Under the pieces are notes generated by a model. The model saw only the letters and a program-made list of their open reading frames with translations, was not told where the DNA came from and searched no databases. A stretch of DNA of 64,000 nt from Kordiimonas gwangyangensis DSM 19435 = JCM 12864 (GTDB lineage: Bacteria > Pseudomonadota > Alphaproteobacteria > Sphingomonadales > Kordiimonadaceae): positions 199,288 through 263,287 of the forward strand of contig NZ_AQXF01000005.1 of the NCBI RefSeq assembly GCF_000375545.1, given 5' to 3'. The position numbers were made by a program, and so were the translations under genes. Positions 9,154 to 18,510 of the stretch are shown here, in pieces; within the stretch, counting starts at the first letter, position 1; each line of letters starts with the position of its first letter.

Positions 9154-9621
9154 GTGGCATCCATCACATTTTCCATCAACGGTCGCGAACAGATGTTCGA
9201 CGGCGATGAAGACATGCCGCTTCTGTGGCATTTACGGGATGAAGCAGGCCTTAAGGGCACCAAATTTGGGTGTGGTATTGGTCAGTGTGGTGCTTGCACC
9301 GTTCATGTTGACGGTGAAGCGGTGCGCAGTTGCTCGCTCCCCATGGCCTCACTGGATGGCGCCAACGTTACCACCATCGAAGGCCTTGCACAGGGTGACA
9401 AGCTTCACCCGGTTCAAGAAGCCTGGATTGAGGAAGATGTCCCCCAATGTGGCTACTGTCAGGCAGGCCAGATCATGGCGACGGCCGCCCTTCTCAAAAG
9501 CAATCCCAACCCCAGCGATGACGACATCAATGAGGGCGTAACAAATCTTTGCCGCTGCGGGACATACCACCGCATTCGCAAAGCCATCAAACTTGCCGCT
9601 AGCAAGATGCAACAAGCCTGA
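9154..9621 (+). CDS. (2Fe-2S) subunit of a molybdenum hydroxylase, isoquinoline 1-oxidoreductase alpha-like
   Basis: A 155-residue electron-transfer subunit with two [2Fe-2S] clusters. The plant-type cluster is [16 protein letters not shown] with a later Cys in RSC (residues about 39-61). The second cluster uses [10 protein letters not shown] near residue 100 and CRCGTYHRI near 138. It works with the large subunit encoded 11 bases downstream, as in IorAB. GTG 9154 is chosen because GGGGAGA lies at 9141-9147 at good spacing and conserved sequence begins there; an upstream in-frame GTG at 9127 has no such site. Confidence 0.9.
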   Translation: MASITFSINGREQMFDGDEDMPLLWHLRDEAGLKGTKFGCGIGQCGACTVHVDGEAVRSCSLPMASLDGANVTTIEGLAQGDKLHPVQEAWIEEDVPQCGYCQAGQIMATAALLKSNPNPSDDDINEGVTNLCRCGTYHRIRKAIKLAASKMQQA

Positions 9622-9632
9622 GGAGAGAAGCA

Positions 9633-11825
9633 ATGAACACTCATGTTTCCCGCAGGCGTTTCCTGCAAGCCAGTGCAAGCCTTGGTGCTTTTTCCGTCAT
9701 CGTCAGCAAAACACCGAGCCTGCTGGCATCTGACACTCTTATGGGCGGCAGCATGCCGCCTGTCCTGAAGGTAGATGCAAACGGCTATGCAGTCCTCTGT
9801 GTACCCGTACCAGACATGGGTCAAGGCATGCTCACCGGTGCCGCGCAACTCGTAGCCGAGGAACTGGATATCGCACTTGAGCATGTGCGCGTGGAACTGA
9901 TGTCCTTTGTTGGTAGCATCAACGATGAAGGCAAAGCCCAGTTCGGCAAGCTTCATCAAGGTACTGGTGGCAGCTTGGCCATGGCAGAAGTGTGGATGCC
10001 CCTCCGGCAAACGGCGGCCTATGCCCGTTCCCTGTTGATTGACGCAGCAGCGCGCGAGATGAAGGCCGACAAGGCTGATCTCACCACGAAAGGTGCGCGG
10101 GTTATCAATGCCAAGACTGGCACTCAAATCACATACGCCAAGCTTGTAGACAAAGTGCAAGCCGCGGCTGAGCCGAACCTTGAAGAAGTCGCGTTAAAAC
10201 CCGCAGCTGAGCGACGCGTGATTGGTCGCGACCGCAGGAATGTGGCCTCATCCGACATTGTAACCGGCAAGCCGATTTACGGTATCGATCAGGATGTGCC
10301 CGGCATGCTGCATGTCGCCATCCGGCGCTGCCCACACCTGCGCGGCGGGCTTGTGAGCCATAACGGCAAAACGCTGCGCGGCAAGCCGGGCATCGTGGAT
10401 GTTATTGACATGCCACGCCTGCCCGCCGACCCCAAAGAACGCCGCCTCGTTGCCGCCGGTGTTGCTGTGGTAGCCAACAGCTACTGGACTGCACGCAAGG
10501 CGGCGAACGCGCTTGAGATCGAATGGGACGGCTCCTACGCAATGAACACTGACAGCGCCCATTTCATGAAAATCGGCATGGAAGCGCTTGATAGTGCATC
10601 AATGACCGAAACCGTACGCGACGGTGACATCGAAGGCGCACTGAGCCGCGCCAGCAAAACATTGGAGGCTACCTATAGCCACCCCAACTGGGCGCACACC
10701 TGTATGGAACCCCATAGCTGCGTGGCGGATGTGAAAGCCGACAGTGCTGAAATCTGGGTGGGCCACCAGTTCATGGACGTGGCGATCAATGCCGCGTCCG
10801 AGGCGACCAATATTCCCGCGGGAAACATCAAGGCGAACTTCTACCGTATCGGCACTGGCTTTGGCCGCAAGTTCGAGAAGGACTTCATCCAAGAAGCGTG
10901 CTTCCTGTCACAAAAACTTGGCAAGCCCGTAAAGGTCACCTGGTCACGCGAAGACGAAATGGAACAGGACTTTTACAACCATATGGCCTTCTACAAACTG
11001 CGCGGTGGCCTTGATGCGTCGGGCAAAATGAATGCTCTGCACATCCGTGTCGCGGCGGACGGCCGTTTCTCCAGCGCAACGCAGGAAATCCCCTGCGGCC
11101 TTGTGGACAATTACCTTGGCGAATGGCTCCTGCTGCCCACAGCCTTGTCGACCGGCGCGTGGCGCGGGCCGGGTAGCAACGTGCGCTCATGGGTGACACA
11201 AAGCTTCATTGACGAGCTTGCGGAAGCCGCTGGCCAGGACACACTTGATTTCATGCTGGCCCTGTTCCGTTCCAAAGCGACGGTTGAGATGAAAAACTGG
11301 CCCAACCTGACCCTCGACCTGAGCCGCCACGTCGCGGCACTTGAAAAGGTCGCGGAAGAGTCCGGGTACCGGAATGTCCTGCCCGCAGGCCATGGCCGCG
11401 GCATTGCCGTGTTCCAGACCCACCACAGCCTGTGTGCACATGTGGTAGAAGTTGCCATGAAGGGTGAGAAGGACTTCCGCGTCGTGAAGGTGACAAGCGC
11501 GATTGATTGTGGCCTTGCCGTCAACCCGCTTGGTATCCGTGCACAAGTAGAAAGCGGAATCATCGACGGCCTGTGTGCAGCCAAGTACGGGAATATGGTG
11601 TTCGAGAAGGGCGTGCCTGTCACCAATAACTTCGACACCTACCGCAAATTGCGCATGGCGGAAGCACCTGAAGAGATCAACATCCATATCCTCGACCACG
11701 GTGATGATACGCCGCGGGGCACGGGGGAGACTTCGCTGCCACCGTTCATTCCGGCACTCACAAACGCGATTTACCGCGCGAGCGGCAAACGTATTCGCCG
11801 CCTGCCGATCGTCGAGAGCTTATAA
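9633..11825 (+). CDS. Molybdopterin-binding large subunit, isoquinoline 1-oxidoreductase beta-like
   Basis: A 730-residue molybdenum hydroxylase that binds the molybdopterin cytosine dinucleotide cofactor and hydroxylates an aldehyde or N-heterocycle. The N-terminus has a twin-arginine signal (SRRRFLQAS, residues 5-13) followed by a hydrophobic stretch, so the folded complex should be exported by Tat. Cofactor-binding segments include GTGFGRKFEKDF near residue 408, GAWRGPGSNVRSW near 508 and RGTGETSLPPFIPALTNAI near 692. There is no FAD subunit gene, as expected for the IorB branch, and no cytochrome partner nearby. The substrate is not known. Its last 6 bases overlap the convergent gene at 11820. 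Confidence 0.88.
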   Translation: MNTHVSRRRFLQASASLGAFSVIVSKTPSLLASDTLMGGSMPPVLKVDANGYAVLCVPVPDMGQGMLTGAAQLVAEELDIALEHVRVELMSFVGSINDEGKAQFGKLHQGTGGSLAMAEVWMPLRQTAAYARSLLIDAAAREMKADKADLTTKGARVINAKTGTQITYAKLVDKVQAAAEPNLEEVALKPAAERRVIGRDRRNVASSDIVTGKPIYGIDQDVPGMLHVAIRRCPHLRGGLVSHNGKTLRGKPGIVDVIDMPRLPADPKERRLVAAGVAVVANSYWTARKAANALEIEWDGSYAMNTDSAHFMKIGMEALDSASMTETVRDGDIEGALSRASKTLEATYSHPNWAHTCMEPHSCVADVKADSAEIWVGHQFMDVAINAASEATNIPAGNIKANFYRIGTGFGRKFEKDFIQEACFLSQKLGKPVKVTWSREDEMEQDFYNHMAFYKLRGGLDASGKMNALHIRVAADGRFSSATQEIPCGLVDNYLGEWLLLPTALSTGAWRGPGSNVRSWVTQSFIDELAEAAGQDTLDFMLALFRSKATVEMKNWPNLTLDLSRHVAALEKVAEESGYRNVLPAGHGRGIAVFQTHHSLCAHVVEVAMKGEKDFRVVKVTSAIDCGLAVNPLGIRAQVESGIIDGLCAAKYGNMVFEKGVPVTNNFDTYRKLRMAEAPEEINIHILDHGDDTPRGTGETSLPPFIPALTNAIYRASGKRIRRLPIVESL

Positions 11826-12329
11826 GGCCTGCAGGAAGTTGATCACCCAAAGCGCGCCAAGGGTGGCAAGCGCCAGTATGCCACCCCACGCGAGCGCGAG
11901 TGACAGGCTCGAAAACCGTGGCCGCTTTTCGCTATAATAGCTGCCACACTCAAGGCAATGGTAGCAGGCATCTTCGGGCGCGGCGTTTGGGCGCATGAAG
12001 GGCACTGATGTCGGCAGAGGGCCGACATAGGGGTGCACGCGCTGGGAACCGCAACGCTTGCATGCCAACTCTTCCCCGTCAGGGTCATGACGCACTTGGG
12101 CAGGTAGCGCCGTTACATTGCTGAGGATTTCCTCGGCGAATTGCCGATCGCCTGCCCGCACCATCAAGTTCGCGAACAGGCCTTCATTCATGCCCGCCAC
12201 GTTTTCGCCGGCCAGAAAGGCGTGAATGCCGCGCGCATCGAGAAGCGTACGCATCAAGCGCCCTTCCGCTGCGTTCAGGTGGGACCGAATGACAACCAAC
12301 CGGTTATCATCTTCAAAGACTTGAACCAT
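11820..12329 (-). CDS. DUF2007-type protein with zinc ribbon and C-terminal membrane helix
   Basis: A 169-residue protein of unknown function. Residues 8-65 resemble the DUF2007 putative signal-transducing domain (VVIRSHLNAAEGRLMRTLLD). CKRCG near residue 90 and CLECGSYY near residue 125 form a zinc-ribbon pair. A membrane helix (LALAWGGILALATLGALWVI) closes the protein, so the soluble part should be held at the inner membrane. The gene lies 6 bases after the PPOX gene on the same strand, suggesting co-transcription. Confidence 0.75.
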   Translation of the reverse strand: MVQVFEDDNRLVVIRSHLNAAEGRLMRTLLDARGIHAFLAGENVAGMNEGLFANLMVRAGDRQFAEEILSNVTALPAQVRHDPDGEELACKRCGSQRVHPYVGPLPTSVPFMRPNAAPEDACYHCLECGSYYSEKRPRFSSLSLALAWGGILALATLGALWVINFLQAL

Positions 12330-12335
12330 TCAGCG

Positions 12336-12878
12336 TTAATCCATCAGTCCGGCATCAAAGCCATCAATTGAGGTGACATTATTTTTCTTCTGGTAGGTGT
12401 CGATACCGTCATCACCCTTGCCTTGCGCCCATTTCTTGAGGGTCTGGCGCTCGGCCTTCATTTCCATTTCCGGCACCCCGTAACCACAACTGGTCTGCAC
12501 ACTTTCCACATCGATCAGGATGATCTGTCGCGCACCGGGCAGCTCCGGAAAGTTTGCCGCCAGTTCGTCAAAACCTTCATGGTGCGGGCGCACCACGCGA
12601 CCTTTGCCGTAAAGCCGCAGGATAAGCGCATTCCGTGTGAAGCTATTGAACATAACGGTAATCCGCCCATCGTTTTTGATATGGGCGGATGTCTCATTAC
12701 CGCTACCTGTCACATCCAGATAACCGCACAGGTTTGGCCCCAGCACACGGAAACAGTCCATGCCCTTGGGACTTAAGTTGATGCGGCCCGTCGCGCACGC
12801 CGTTGCCGTGAAGAAGATGGGCTGAGCCTTGATGAACTCGGCGTGTTTGTCGGTGATGTGATCGGTAAAATCAGCCAT
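12336..12878 (-). CDS. Pyridoxamine 5'-phosphate oxidase-family flavoprotein
   Basis: A 180-residue split-barrel protein of the PPOX superfamily, which binds FMN or F420 or haem. The N-terminal half (FFTATACATGRINLSPKGMD near residue 22) and the middle (ITVMFNSFTRNALILRLYGKGRV near 75) match the family. The longer C-terminal part (SCGYGVPEME) is seen in a widespread subgroup of unknown function, so it is not the vitamin B6 enzyme PdxH. It lies 3 bases downstream of the MAPEG gene. Confidence 0.83.
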   Translation of the reverse strand: MADFTDHITDKHAEFIKAQPIFFTATACATGRINLSPKGMDCFRVLGPNLCGYLDVTGSGNETSAHIKNDGRITVMFNSFTRNALILRLYGKGRVVRPHHEGFDELAANFPELPGARQIILIDVESVQTSCGYGVPEMEMKAERQTLKKWAQGKGDDGIDTYQKKNNVTSIDGFDAGLMD

Positions 12879-12881
12879 GAA

Positions 12882-13313
12882 TTATGCCATCCAAAATCGC
12901 ATGATGAGAAGAAGAAGCATCACGATCACCACGAGGACCCCAAGGAGGAAAACGAGGAAGCGATGCATGACATTGTTATATGTGCAGTGGATCAGGCTGT
13001 GCACAACCCTTGTGGCAACAAAAATCCACGCGAGCGTCACCATCATGGTGCCGCCAAGCCCGGTGATGAGCGCACAGAAGCTGAGCACAAAAAAGAGTAC
13101 CGGCAGCTCAAACAGGTTCTTGTAGTTTTCTGACGGGAAACGCGCCGAGGCCGGCAGTTCTTCATCATAGGTCTTGCGCTGTTGCAGCTGCTCTGGCGAC
13201 GGCCTGCGGGCGGCAAGCGCCGGCAACCGCCGTGAGGCCATATACAACAGCACGATTAGCGACAGGATCACCTGTGCCAAAATTGGCCCCATCATATCCA
13301 TATTCACATTCAT
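12882..13313 (-). CDS. MAPEG-family membrane protein
   Basis: A 143-residue integral membrane protein with four predicted helices, matching the MAPEG family (eicosanoid and glutathione metabolism in eukaryotes; mostly uncharacterised in bacteria). The segments SENYKNLFELPVLFFVL near residue 62 and the Arg/His-rich ATRVVHSLIHCTYNNVMHRF near 99 are characteristic. GGGAGG lies 5 bases before ATG 13313. It heads a probable three-gene leftward operon with the PPOX and DUF2007 genes. Confidence 0.85.
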   Translation of the reverse strand: MNVNMDMMGPILAQVILSLIVLLYMASRRLPALAARRPSPEQLQQRKTYDEELPASARFPSENYKNLFELPVLFFVLSFCALITGLGGTMMVTLAWIFVATRVVHSLIHCTYNNVMHRFLVFLLGVLVVIVMLLLLIMRFWMA

Positions 13314-13449
13314 GATTCCCTCCCCGGAATGATCAAATCTGTGTGAATTTAGCCACAGGTCCTTTCAAAAAGCCACCATAAAGCCAAGCTTCATAATTGT
13401 GTGGCACAATCCACTTAAAGGGGAAAGTCCCACCCTGAGGTACGTGCGT

Positions 13450-13746
13450 ATGAACAAAAAACGGTTGAAATTTCTGCTGCGCTGGATTGCCCTGCCCCTC
13501 AGCATCGTGCTGCTGATACTCGGCGCGATAACGTTGCCATTGCCGATCCCGACCGGGGTAATCCTTATCGCGCTTGGCCTTGCGGTCGCGGCGTTCAACC
13601 CGCGCATGCTGCGTTTCATCAAGCGGACCCGAGGGCGTTACCCACGCGCCAACGCCCACATCCGGGCCATCACCCCGCGCCTGCCACACTTCATTCAGCG
13701 CGTCCTGACCCGGACCGACAACCACCGTGACAAGAGCATACCCTGA
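13450..13746 (+). CDS. Small membrane protein, PGPGW-like
   Basis: A 98-residue protein with a basic start (MNKKRLKFLLRW), two close hydrophobic segments separated by LPLPIPTGVI, and a basic C-terminal tail. This resembles the small PGPGW transmembrane proteins of unknown function. ATG 13450 gives the best N-terminus; an upstream in-frame GTG at 13399 is possible but its extension lacks hydrophobic character. Confidence 0.6.
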   Translation: MNKKRLKFLLRWIALPLSIVLLILGAITLPLPIPTGVILIALGLAVAAFNPRMLRFIKRTRGRYPRANAHIRAITPRLPHFIQRVLTRTDNHRDKSIP

Positions 13747-13821
13747 TAGCCTACCGGCTTGCCTGCGTGCTTAAAGGCTGGCATCGTTTTGTCATAGAAA
13801 CCTGTTGATGGACATGAGCCT

Positions 13822-14316
13822 ATGACGCTTGTTCGTGATTTCAGGCCAGCCGACTGGCCCGTTGTGGAAGCCATATATATGGAAGGCATCCGCACCGGTT
13901 TTGCCACCTTCGAGACCTCCCCGAAAAGTGAAGACGCCTGGACCAATACCAGCGTGAAAAATTCGCAACTTGTCGCGGAAGCAAGTGACGGCACGGTCTG
14001 TGGCTGGGCTCTGCTGTGGCCCGTGTCTGACCGCTGCGCCTACCGTGGTGTCGCCGAAGTGAGTGTCTATGTTGCGGCAAGCGCGCGCGGCAAGGGTGTC
14101 GGCAAGCTGTTATTGAATGCATTGGCAACCCGCTCGGAAACGCTTGGTGTCTGGACTATGCAGGCAGGCATATTCGAGGAAAACAAAGCGTCTATCGCAC
14201 TACATGAAGCATGCGGGTTCCGCACAGTGGGGGTGCGTGAACGCCTGGGTAACCTGAATGGGGTTTGGAAAAACGTCATGCTCATGGAAAAACGCAGTAA
14301 TACGGTCGGCCTCTAA
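13822..14316 (+). CDS. GNAT acetyltransferase, phosphinothricin acetyltransferase-like
   Basis: A 164-residue GNAT protein of the Pat/Bar branch, which acetylates the amino group of phosphinothricin, methionine sulfoximine or other small amines. It shows the start VRDFRPADWPVVEAIYMEGI, the block TGFATFETSP near residue 31, EVSVYVAASARGKGVGKLLL near 79 (acetyl-CoA loop) and LHEACGFRTVGVRERLG near 130. The native substrate is not predictable. It sits before the SOS-type box and the lipoprotein gene but has its own start region. Confidence 0.83.
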   Translation: MTLVRDFRPADWPVVEAIYMEGIRTGFATFETSPKSEDAWTNTSVKNSQLVAEASDGTVCGWALLWPVSDRCAYRGVAEVSVYVAASARGKGVGKLLLNALATRSETLGVWTMQAGIFEENKASIALHEACGFRTVGVRERLGNLNGVWKNVMLMEKRSNTVGL

Positions 14317-14353
14317 ACCAGCGGTCGTTACAAAACTATTGCAGCTTGCATTT

Positions 14354-14368
14354 GTTCCCTTTATGTTC
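14354..14368 (+). promoter_or_regulatory. Candidate LexA (SOS) box
   Basis: GTTC at 14354-14357 and GTTC at 14365-14368 are spaced by exactly 7 bases, the known direct-repeat LexA site of alphaproteobacteria. It overlaps a plausible promoter: -35 TTGCAG at 14339-14344 and -10 TTATGT at 14361-14366, spacing 16. The next start codon is at 14399. A separate inverted repeat, TGTTCTT (14364-14370) with AAGAACA (14374-14380), overlaps its right half. Confidence 0.5.
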
Positions 14369-14398
14369 TTTTCAAGAACAAAGAGTTAGGGGGATATA

Positions 14399-15241
14399 AT
14401 GTACACGAGAATTCTGGCTCCGCTCGCAGCTTTTGCCCTCGTCGCCTGCATAGCTGAGAAACCGGCTCCCTGCTACAGCAGCTATTGTTCGATGACAGGC
14501 GCCGAACTTGCGGCCATCGACCGGGCAGCCCTTACTGCTGACGAGAAGCTGCAATATGACCAAGCGCGCGGCCATTTAAAGCAGCGCACCAAGTTCGAAA
14601 AACAGCGCGCCAAGAATATCCGCCACTACTACAAATATACAGAGGTTGCCTTCGACGGGCCCGACCGCGCCTTCACCGCACATGCAACCACTCCTTATGA
14701 GGTGCGCGACCCGTTTTTCGTAAGCGGCGACAACGCCTCGGACGACTACATCCTCTTCACCCACGGCAGTGAGATGGGCGCACGCCATCAACTTTCAGTC
14801 TCCGTCATGTATGATATCAGCGAGGAGGACGGCCTTGGCCGGGTGAAAGAGGAGCGCCTTTGGCGTGGCTACGAACGGGCGCACTTCAAAGACGGCACGC
14901 CCGCAGATGTTACGCTCGACAAACGCTCCATCGCTTATTGCCAGCCGGTCAAGAAACTGGTTGGCTATAGCGGTGATTATATCTGGATGGATAAATGTGC
15001 TTTCACGGAACGCGTGAGCTTACCGCTTTCGCACACGCATATCCGCCGCGCGCTTGAGCTAGACCTGCCGATCGAACTCTATCTCACAAGCCCAAACGGG
15101 CCAAGCCAACGTTACATCGTCCCCACATCACTTCTGGCTGCCTACATCCTCCGCCTGCATGACGAAACCGGCCTATTCGCCGACGATGTGCAAAATATCG
15201 CAGCGCTCGCAAAAGCCAGAGAGATGGTAAACAAGCGCTAG
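14399..15241 (+). CDS. Hypothetical lipoprotein, possibly SOS-controlled
   Basis: A 280-residue protein of unknown function. The first 17 residues form a lipoprotein signal with lipobox LVAC (Cys17), followed by a Cys-rich stretch (CYSSYC near residue 25). Residues 45-80 are rich in charged residues and may be helical. The rest is likely globular and periplasmic, with no motif I recognise. The ATG at 14399 has a GGGGGA ribosome site 5 bases upstream. A GTTC-N7-GTTC box lies 31 bases before the start. Its last 4 bases overlap the convergent cupin gene. Confidence 0.75.
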   Translation: MYTRILAPLAAFALVACIAEKPAPCYSSYCSMTGAELAAIDRAALTADEKLQYDQARGHLKQRTKFEKQRAKNIRHYYKYTEVAFDGPDRAFTAHATTPYEVRDPFFVSGDNASDDYILFTHGSEMGARHQLSVSVMYDISEEDGLGRVKEERLWRGYERAHFKDGTPADVTLDKRSIAYCQPVKKLVGYSGDYIWMDKCAFTERVSLPLSHTHIRRALELDLPIELYLTSPNGPSQRYIVPTSLLAAYILRLHDETGLFADDVQNIAALAKAREMVNKR

Positions 15242-15552
15242 ATGCTGCCTTTTTTCTCAATCACCAGAACACGCGCGGGGCCTATGGGGTGCGCCACATG
15301 GGCATCACCTGCCCCTGCGTGGTATATGTCACCCGGCAGCATACGGTAGACGTGTTCTGCGCCTCCACCGTCGCGGTAGCGCATATCCACCTCGCCGGTG
15401 AGCACCACAAAGACCTCATCGCCATCGTTGACATGCCACTTATAGGGCTTGTCGGTCCAGTGCAGGCGCACGCTCGCGCCCTCGATATCCGCGATATCAA
15501 GCGCGGCCCAGGCACGGTCGCCGGTGAACTCTTCAGGGGTAATAAACTGCAT
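15238..15552 (-). CDS. Small cupin-domain protein
   Basis: A 104-residue single-domain cupin. The metal-binding motif 1 region reads KWHVNDGDEVFVVLTGEVDM near residue 35 and motif 2 is LPGDIYHAGAGDAHVAHP near residue 72. The function is unknown. Several in-frame ATGs exist; the one at 15552 is used because GAGGA lies 5 bases upstream of it, and conserved cupin sequence starts soon after. Confidence 0.8.
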   Translation of the reverse strand: MQFITPEEFTGDRAWAALDIADIEGASVRLHWTDKPYKWHVNDGDEVFVVLTGEVDMRYRDGGGAEHVYRMLPGDIYHAGAGDAHVAHPIGPARVLVIEKKGSI

Positions 15553-15642
15553 GGCCATCCTCATATCATGAGGGTGAAGGATAGCACGCGCCCACATGGC
15601 GCGACTGCCAAATGATGCGTTAGTTCTGCCAGACTTGATGGC

Positions 15643-16023
15643 TTAAGCGATTAGCCCAAGCTCGTGCTGCCTCTTTTTCGTCAGTTTTGAGGCGATTATG
15701 TCGTGCGCGTCGGTGATATAACTTTTGAGGTCTTCTTCTGAAAGCGCGCCTTCATAGGCCTGCACCCATTTGGCCCGCGCGAGGTAAGGTGCGGGGATAA
15801 TACCCTCAAGCTCACACAGGATCTGGTAACTGAGGTCTGAACATTTGAAGGAAATGCGAGCTGGCGCAGTCACATCGTCCGTCTCTTTCTCCTCCGGCCC
15901 CCAGTTGGAGCAGATGGCAAATATCTTGCCACCCACTTTCCAAACGCTCGCCCCGCCCCACTGCACCACATGGGTCGTCGCCTTAAGGCTGCCGCAGTAA
16001 GCATCAAATTCATCGCGGGTCAT
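15643..16023 (-). CDS. MmcQ/YjbR family protein
   Basis: A 126-residue protein of the MmcQ/YjbR family, with a CyaY-like fold and reported DNA-binding ability in some members. It shows VVQWGGASVWKVGGKIFAI near residue 19, ISFKCSDLSYQIL near 57 and PAPYLARAKWVQ near 76. ATG 16023 has a GGGGAG site. The 3' end of uvrB lies just upstream, with uvrB's stop only 12 bases before this start, so it is probably the second gene of a uvrB transcript. Confidence 0.83.
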   Translation of the reverse strand: MTRDEFDAYCGSLKATTHVVQWGGASVWKVGGKIFAICSNWGPEEKETDDVTAPARISFKCSDLSYQILCELEGIIPAPYLARAKWVQAYEGALSEEDLKSYITDAHDIIASKLTKKRQHELGLIA

Positions 16024-16034
16024 GATGGCTCCCC

Positions 16035-18179
16035 TCAATACATCTTGTTGTGGGATTTGGCTTTTTTGGTGCGCGTGCCGGGGCGGCCGCCGGTGGCGCG
16101 GCCTTTGGGTTTGAGGCGTTTGTCCTCAATACCCAGTTCGCCAGCCTCAAGCTTGCGGATTTCGTCCCTGAGCCGCGCGGCTTCCTCGAACTCAAGGTTC
16201 TCAGCCGCTTCGCGCATTTTGGCGTTAAGCCCCTCAAGGTGTTTCTTGAGGTTGGAGCCGACGAGATGCGCCGCATCCTCGCCGATATCGACGGTGACAT
16301 AATCGCCCGCCGCCACATGGGCCATCAAGTCGCCCACATTTTTCTTCACCGTCGTTGGCGTGATGCCGTGTTCCTCATTATAGGCAACCTGCTTGGCACG
16401 GCGGCGGTTGGTCTCGTCGATCGCCTTTTCCATCGAGCCGGTGATCTTGTCGGCATAAAGGATAACCCGACCCTCCGCGTTCCGCGCCGCGCGGCCGATG
16501 GTCTGGATAAGCGAGCGTTCCGAGCGCAGGAAACCTTCCTTGTCCGCGTCCAGAATGGCGACCAAGCCACACTCCGGGATATCAAGGCCCTCTCGCAGCA
16601 GGTTGATGCCCACAAGAACATCGAATGCGCCAAGGCGCAGGTCACGGATGATCTCGATCCGTTCCAAGGTGTCGATATCCGAGTGCATGTAGCGCACCTT
16701 CACACCGTTTTCATGCAGGTATTCGGTCAGGTCTTCGGCCATGCGCTTGGTGAGCGTGGTCACGAGCACACGCATGCCCTTGTCGGCCATTTTGCGTGCC
16801 TCGTGCATCAGGTCGTCGACCTGTGTGTCAACGGGGCGTATGTCGATCTCGGGATCAATCAGGCCAGTCGGGCGGATCACCTGTTCGGTGAACACGCCGC
16901 CTGTGCGCTCCATCTCCCAGTCGCCCGGCGTGGCCGACACATAAAGCGACTGCGGGCGCATCGCGTCCCATTCCTCGAACTTGAGCGGGCGGTTGTCCAT
17001 ACAAGACGGCAGACGAAAGCCATAGTCCGCGAGCACGGATTTGCGCCTGGCGTCACCCCGGCTCATGCCGCCAATCTGGCTAACGCTCACGTGGCTCTCG
17101 TCGACAAACAGGAGCGCGTTTTCGGGGATATATTCAAAAAGGGTCGGCGGGGGCTCACCCGGATTACGGCCGGTGAGATACCGGCTGTAGTTCTCAATGC
17201 CTGCACAGGTGCCCGTAGCTTCCATCATCTCAAGGTCGAAGCGCGTGCGCTGCTCAAGCCGCTGACTCTCAAGGATACGGCCACGCTCCTCGTACCATTT
17301 CAGCCGATGCGTCAGCTCGGCCTTGATCGACTTGATAGCCTGATCAAGTGTCGGGCGTGGGGTCACATAGTGGCTGTTAGCGTAAACTTTCACCATGTCG
17401 AGCGTGGCTGACTTTTCGCCCGTCAGCGGGTCAAACTCGACAATCTCCTCAATCTCGTCACCAAACATCATCAGCCGCCACGCACGATCTTCATAGTGGG
17501 ACGGGAAGATGTCGATCACATCACCGCGTACGCGGAAGGTGCCGCGCTGGAAGGCGGTATCATTCCGGGTGTATTGCATCGCCACAAGGCGGCGCAAGAG
17601 CTCCCGCTGGTCAACCTCCATGCCTTTCCGGAGCGCAAAGGTCATGGCGGTATAGGTCTCAACGGAACCGATACCGTAGATACAGGACACCGATGCGACG
17701 ATGATCACATCGTCCCGCTCCAAGACCGCGCGGGTGGCGGAGTGGCGCATACGGTCGATCTGCTCGTTGATCGTCGCTTCCTTCTCAACAAACGTATCAG
17801 TGCGCGGGACATAGGCTTCCGGCTGGTAATAGTCATAGTAGGAGACAAAATATTCGACCGCATTATTGGGGAAGAAGCTCTTGAACTCCCCATAGAGCTG
17901 CGCGGCGAGGGTTTTGTTGGGCGCGAGGATAAGCGCCGGGCGCTGCGTCGCCTCAATCACCTTGGCCATGGTATAGGTTTTACCTGAGCCAGTGACACCT
18001 AGAAGCACCTGATCTCGCTCCCGCGCGTTGATGCCCTCCACCAGTTCCTTGATCGCCGTCGGCTGGTCGCCGGACGGCTTGAATTCGGACACCAGCTCAA
18101 ACGCGATGCCGCCTTCGGACTTTTCCGGCCGCTCGGGCCGGTGAGGCACAAAGGGTACGGTCGCATCATTGGGGATCAT
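16035..18179 (-). CDS. uvrB: Excinuclease ABC subunit B
   Basis: The damage-verifying helicase-like subunit of UvrABC nucleotide excision repair. The 714-residue protein has Walker A ([12 protein letters not shown] near residue 60), the beta-hairpin segment [12 protein letters not shown] near 113, and the helicase motifs [11 protein letters not shown] near 527 and QTIGRAARN near 560. A C-terminal UVR motif ([20 protein letters not shown] near 660) binds UvrC. Compared with E. coli it has a longer N-terminal lead of about 30 residues. A degenerate SOS-like box lies about 107 bases upstream (see 18180-18510). Confidence 0.97.
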   Translation of the reverse strand: MIPNDATVPFVPHRPERPEKSEGGIAFELVSEFKPSGDQPTAIKELVEGINARERDQVLLGVTGSGKTYTMAKVIEATQRPALILAPNKTLAAQLYGEFKSFFPNNAVEYFVSYYDYYQPEAYVPRTDTFVEKEATINEQIDRMRHSATRAVLERDDVIIVASVSCIYGIGSVETYTAMTFALRKGMEVDQRELLRRLVAMQYTRNDTAFQRGTFRVRGDVIDIFPSHYEDRAWRLMMFGDEIEEIVEFDPLTGEKSATLDMVKVYANSHYVTPRPTLDQAIKSIKAELTHRLKWYEERGRILESQRLEQRTRFDLEMMEATGTCAGIENYSRYLTGRNPGEPPPTLFEYIPENALLFVDESHVSVSQIGGMSRGDARRKSVLADYGFRLPSCMDNRPLKFEEWDAMRPQSLYVSATPGDWEMERTGGVFTEQVIRPTGLIDPEIDIRPVDTQVDDLMHEARKMADKGMRVLVTTLTKRMAEDLTEYLHENGVKVRYMHSDIDTLERIEIIRDLRLGAFDVLVGINLLREGLDIPECGLVAILDADKEGFLRSERSLIQTIGRAARNAEGRVILYADKITGSMEKAIDETNRRRAKQVAYNEEHGITPTTVKKNVGDLMAHVAAGDYVTVDIGEDAAHLVGSNLKKHLEGLNAKMREAAENLEFEEAARLRDEIRKLEAGELGIEDKRLKPKGRATGGRPGTRTKKAKSHNKMY

Positions 18180-18510
18180 GACATCTTCCTCGACTGGCTT
18201 CAGGTTTCGTGACTGGCTTTTGGATTTTCAGTGCTCGCACAAAATTCGCACGGTGCGCACACAAGCTTTGGGGACACAGTGCCTTGTTCACTGTTTGTTT
18301 TCAAGGCCTGAATGAAATCTGCACAATAAATGTATGCTCGTTTTTTAATCACTGTTTATTTTGTGTGCATACATATAGAGCCATATATGCACCCATAAAA
18401 TAAATATCATTATATTTCAATTAGATAACTTTAATTTTGAATCTGGCACACAGCTTGCTGGTAAGAGGGCGACAAAGATAAAAATACTTTTTAATTGCTG
18501 GAGGAACACC
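18180..18510. other. AT-rich divergent intergenic region, uvrB / TorF porin
   Basis: No gene is visible. GTTC-N7-GTTT at 18286-18300 is one base away from the alphaproteobacterial LexA box and might control uvrB. TGTATGC (18331-18337) pairs with GCATACA (18367-18373), and GTGCAT (18365-18370) pairs with ATGCAC (18387-18392), giving two overlapping, mutually exclusive foldings. The stretch 18310-18430 is much richer in A and T than the genes around it and probably holds the porin promoter. GGAGG lies just before the porin ATG at 18511. Confidence 0.5.

Noticed and set aside
16050..17411. A 453-codon open frame antisense to uvrB
   Set aside because: Shadow of uvrB; His- and Arg-rich translation without domain features.
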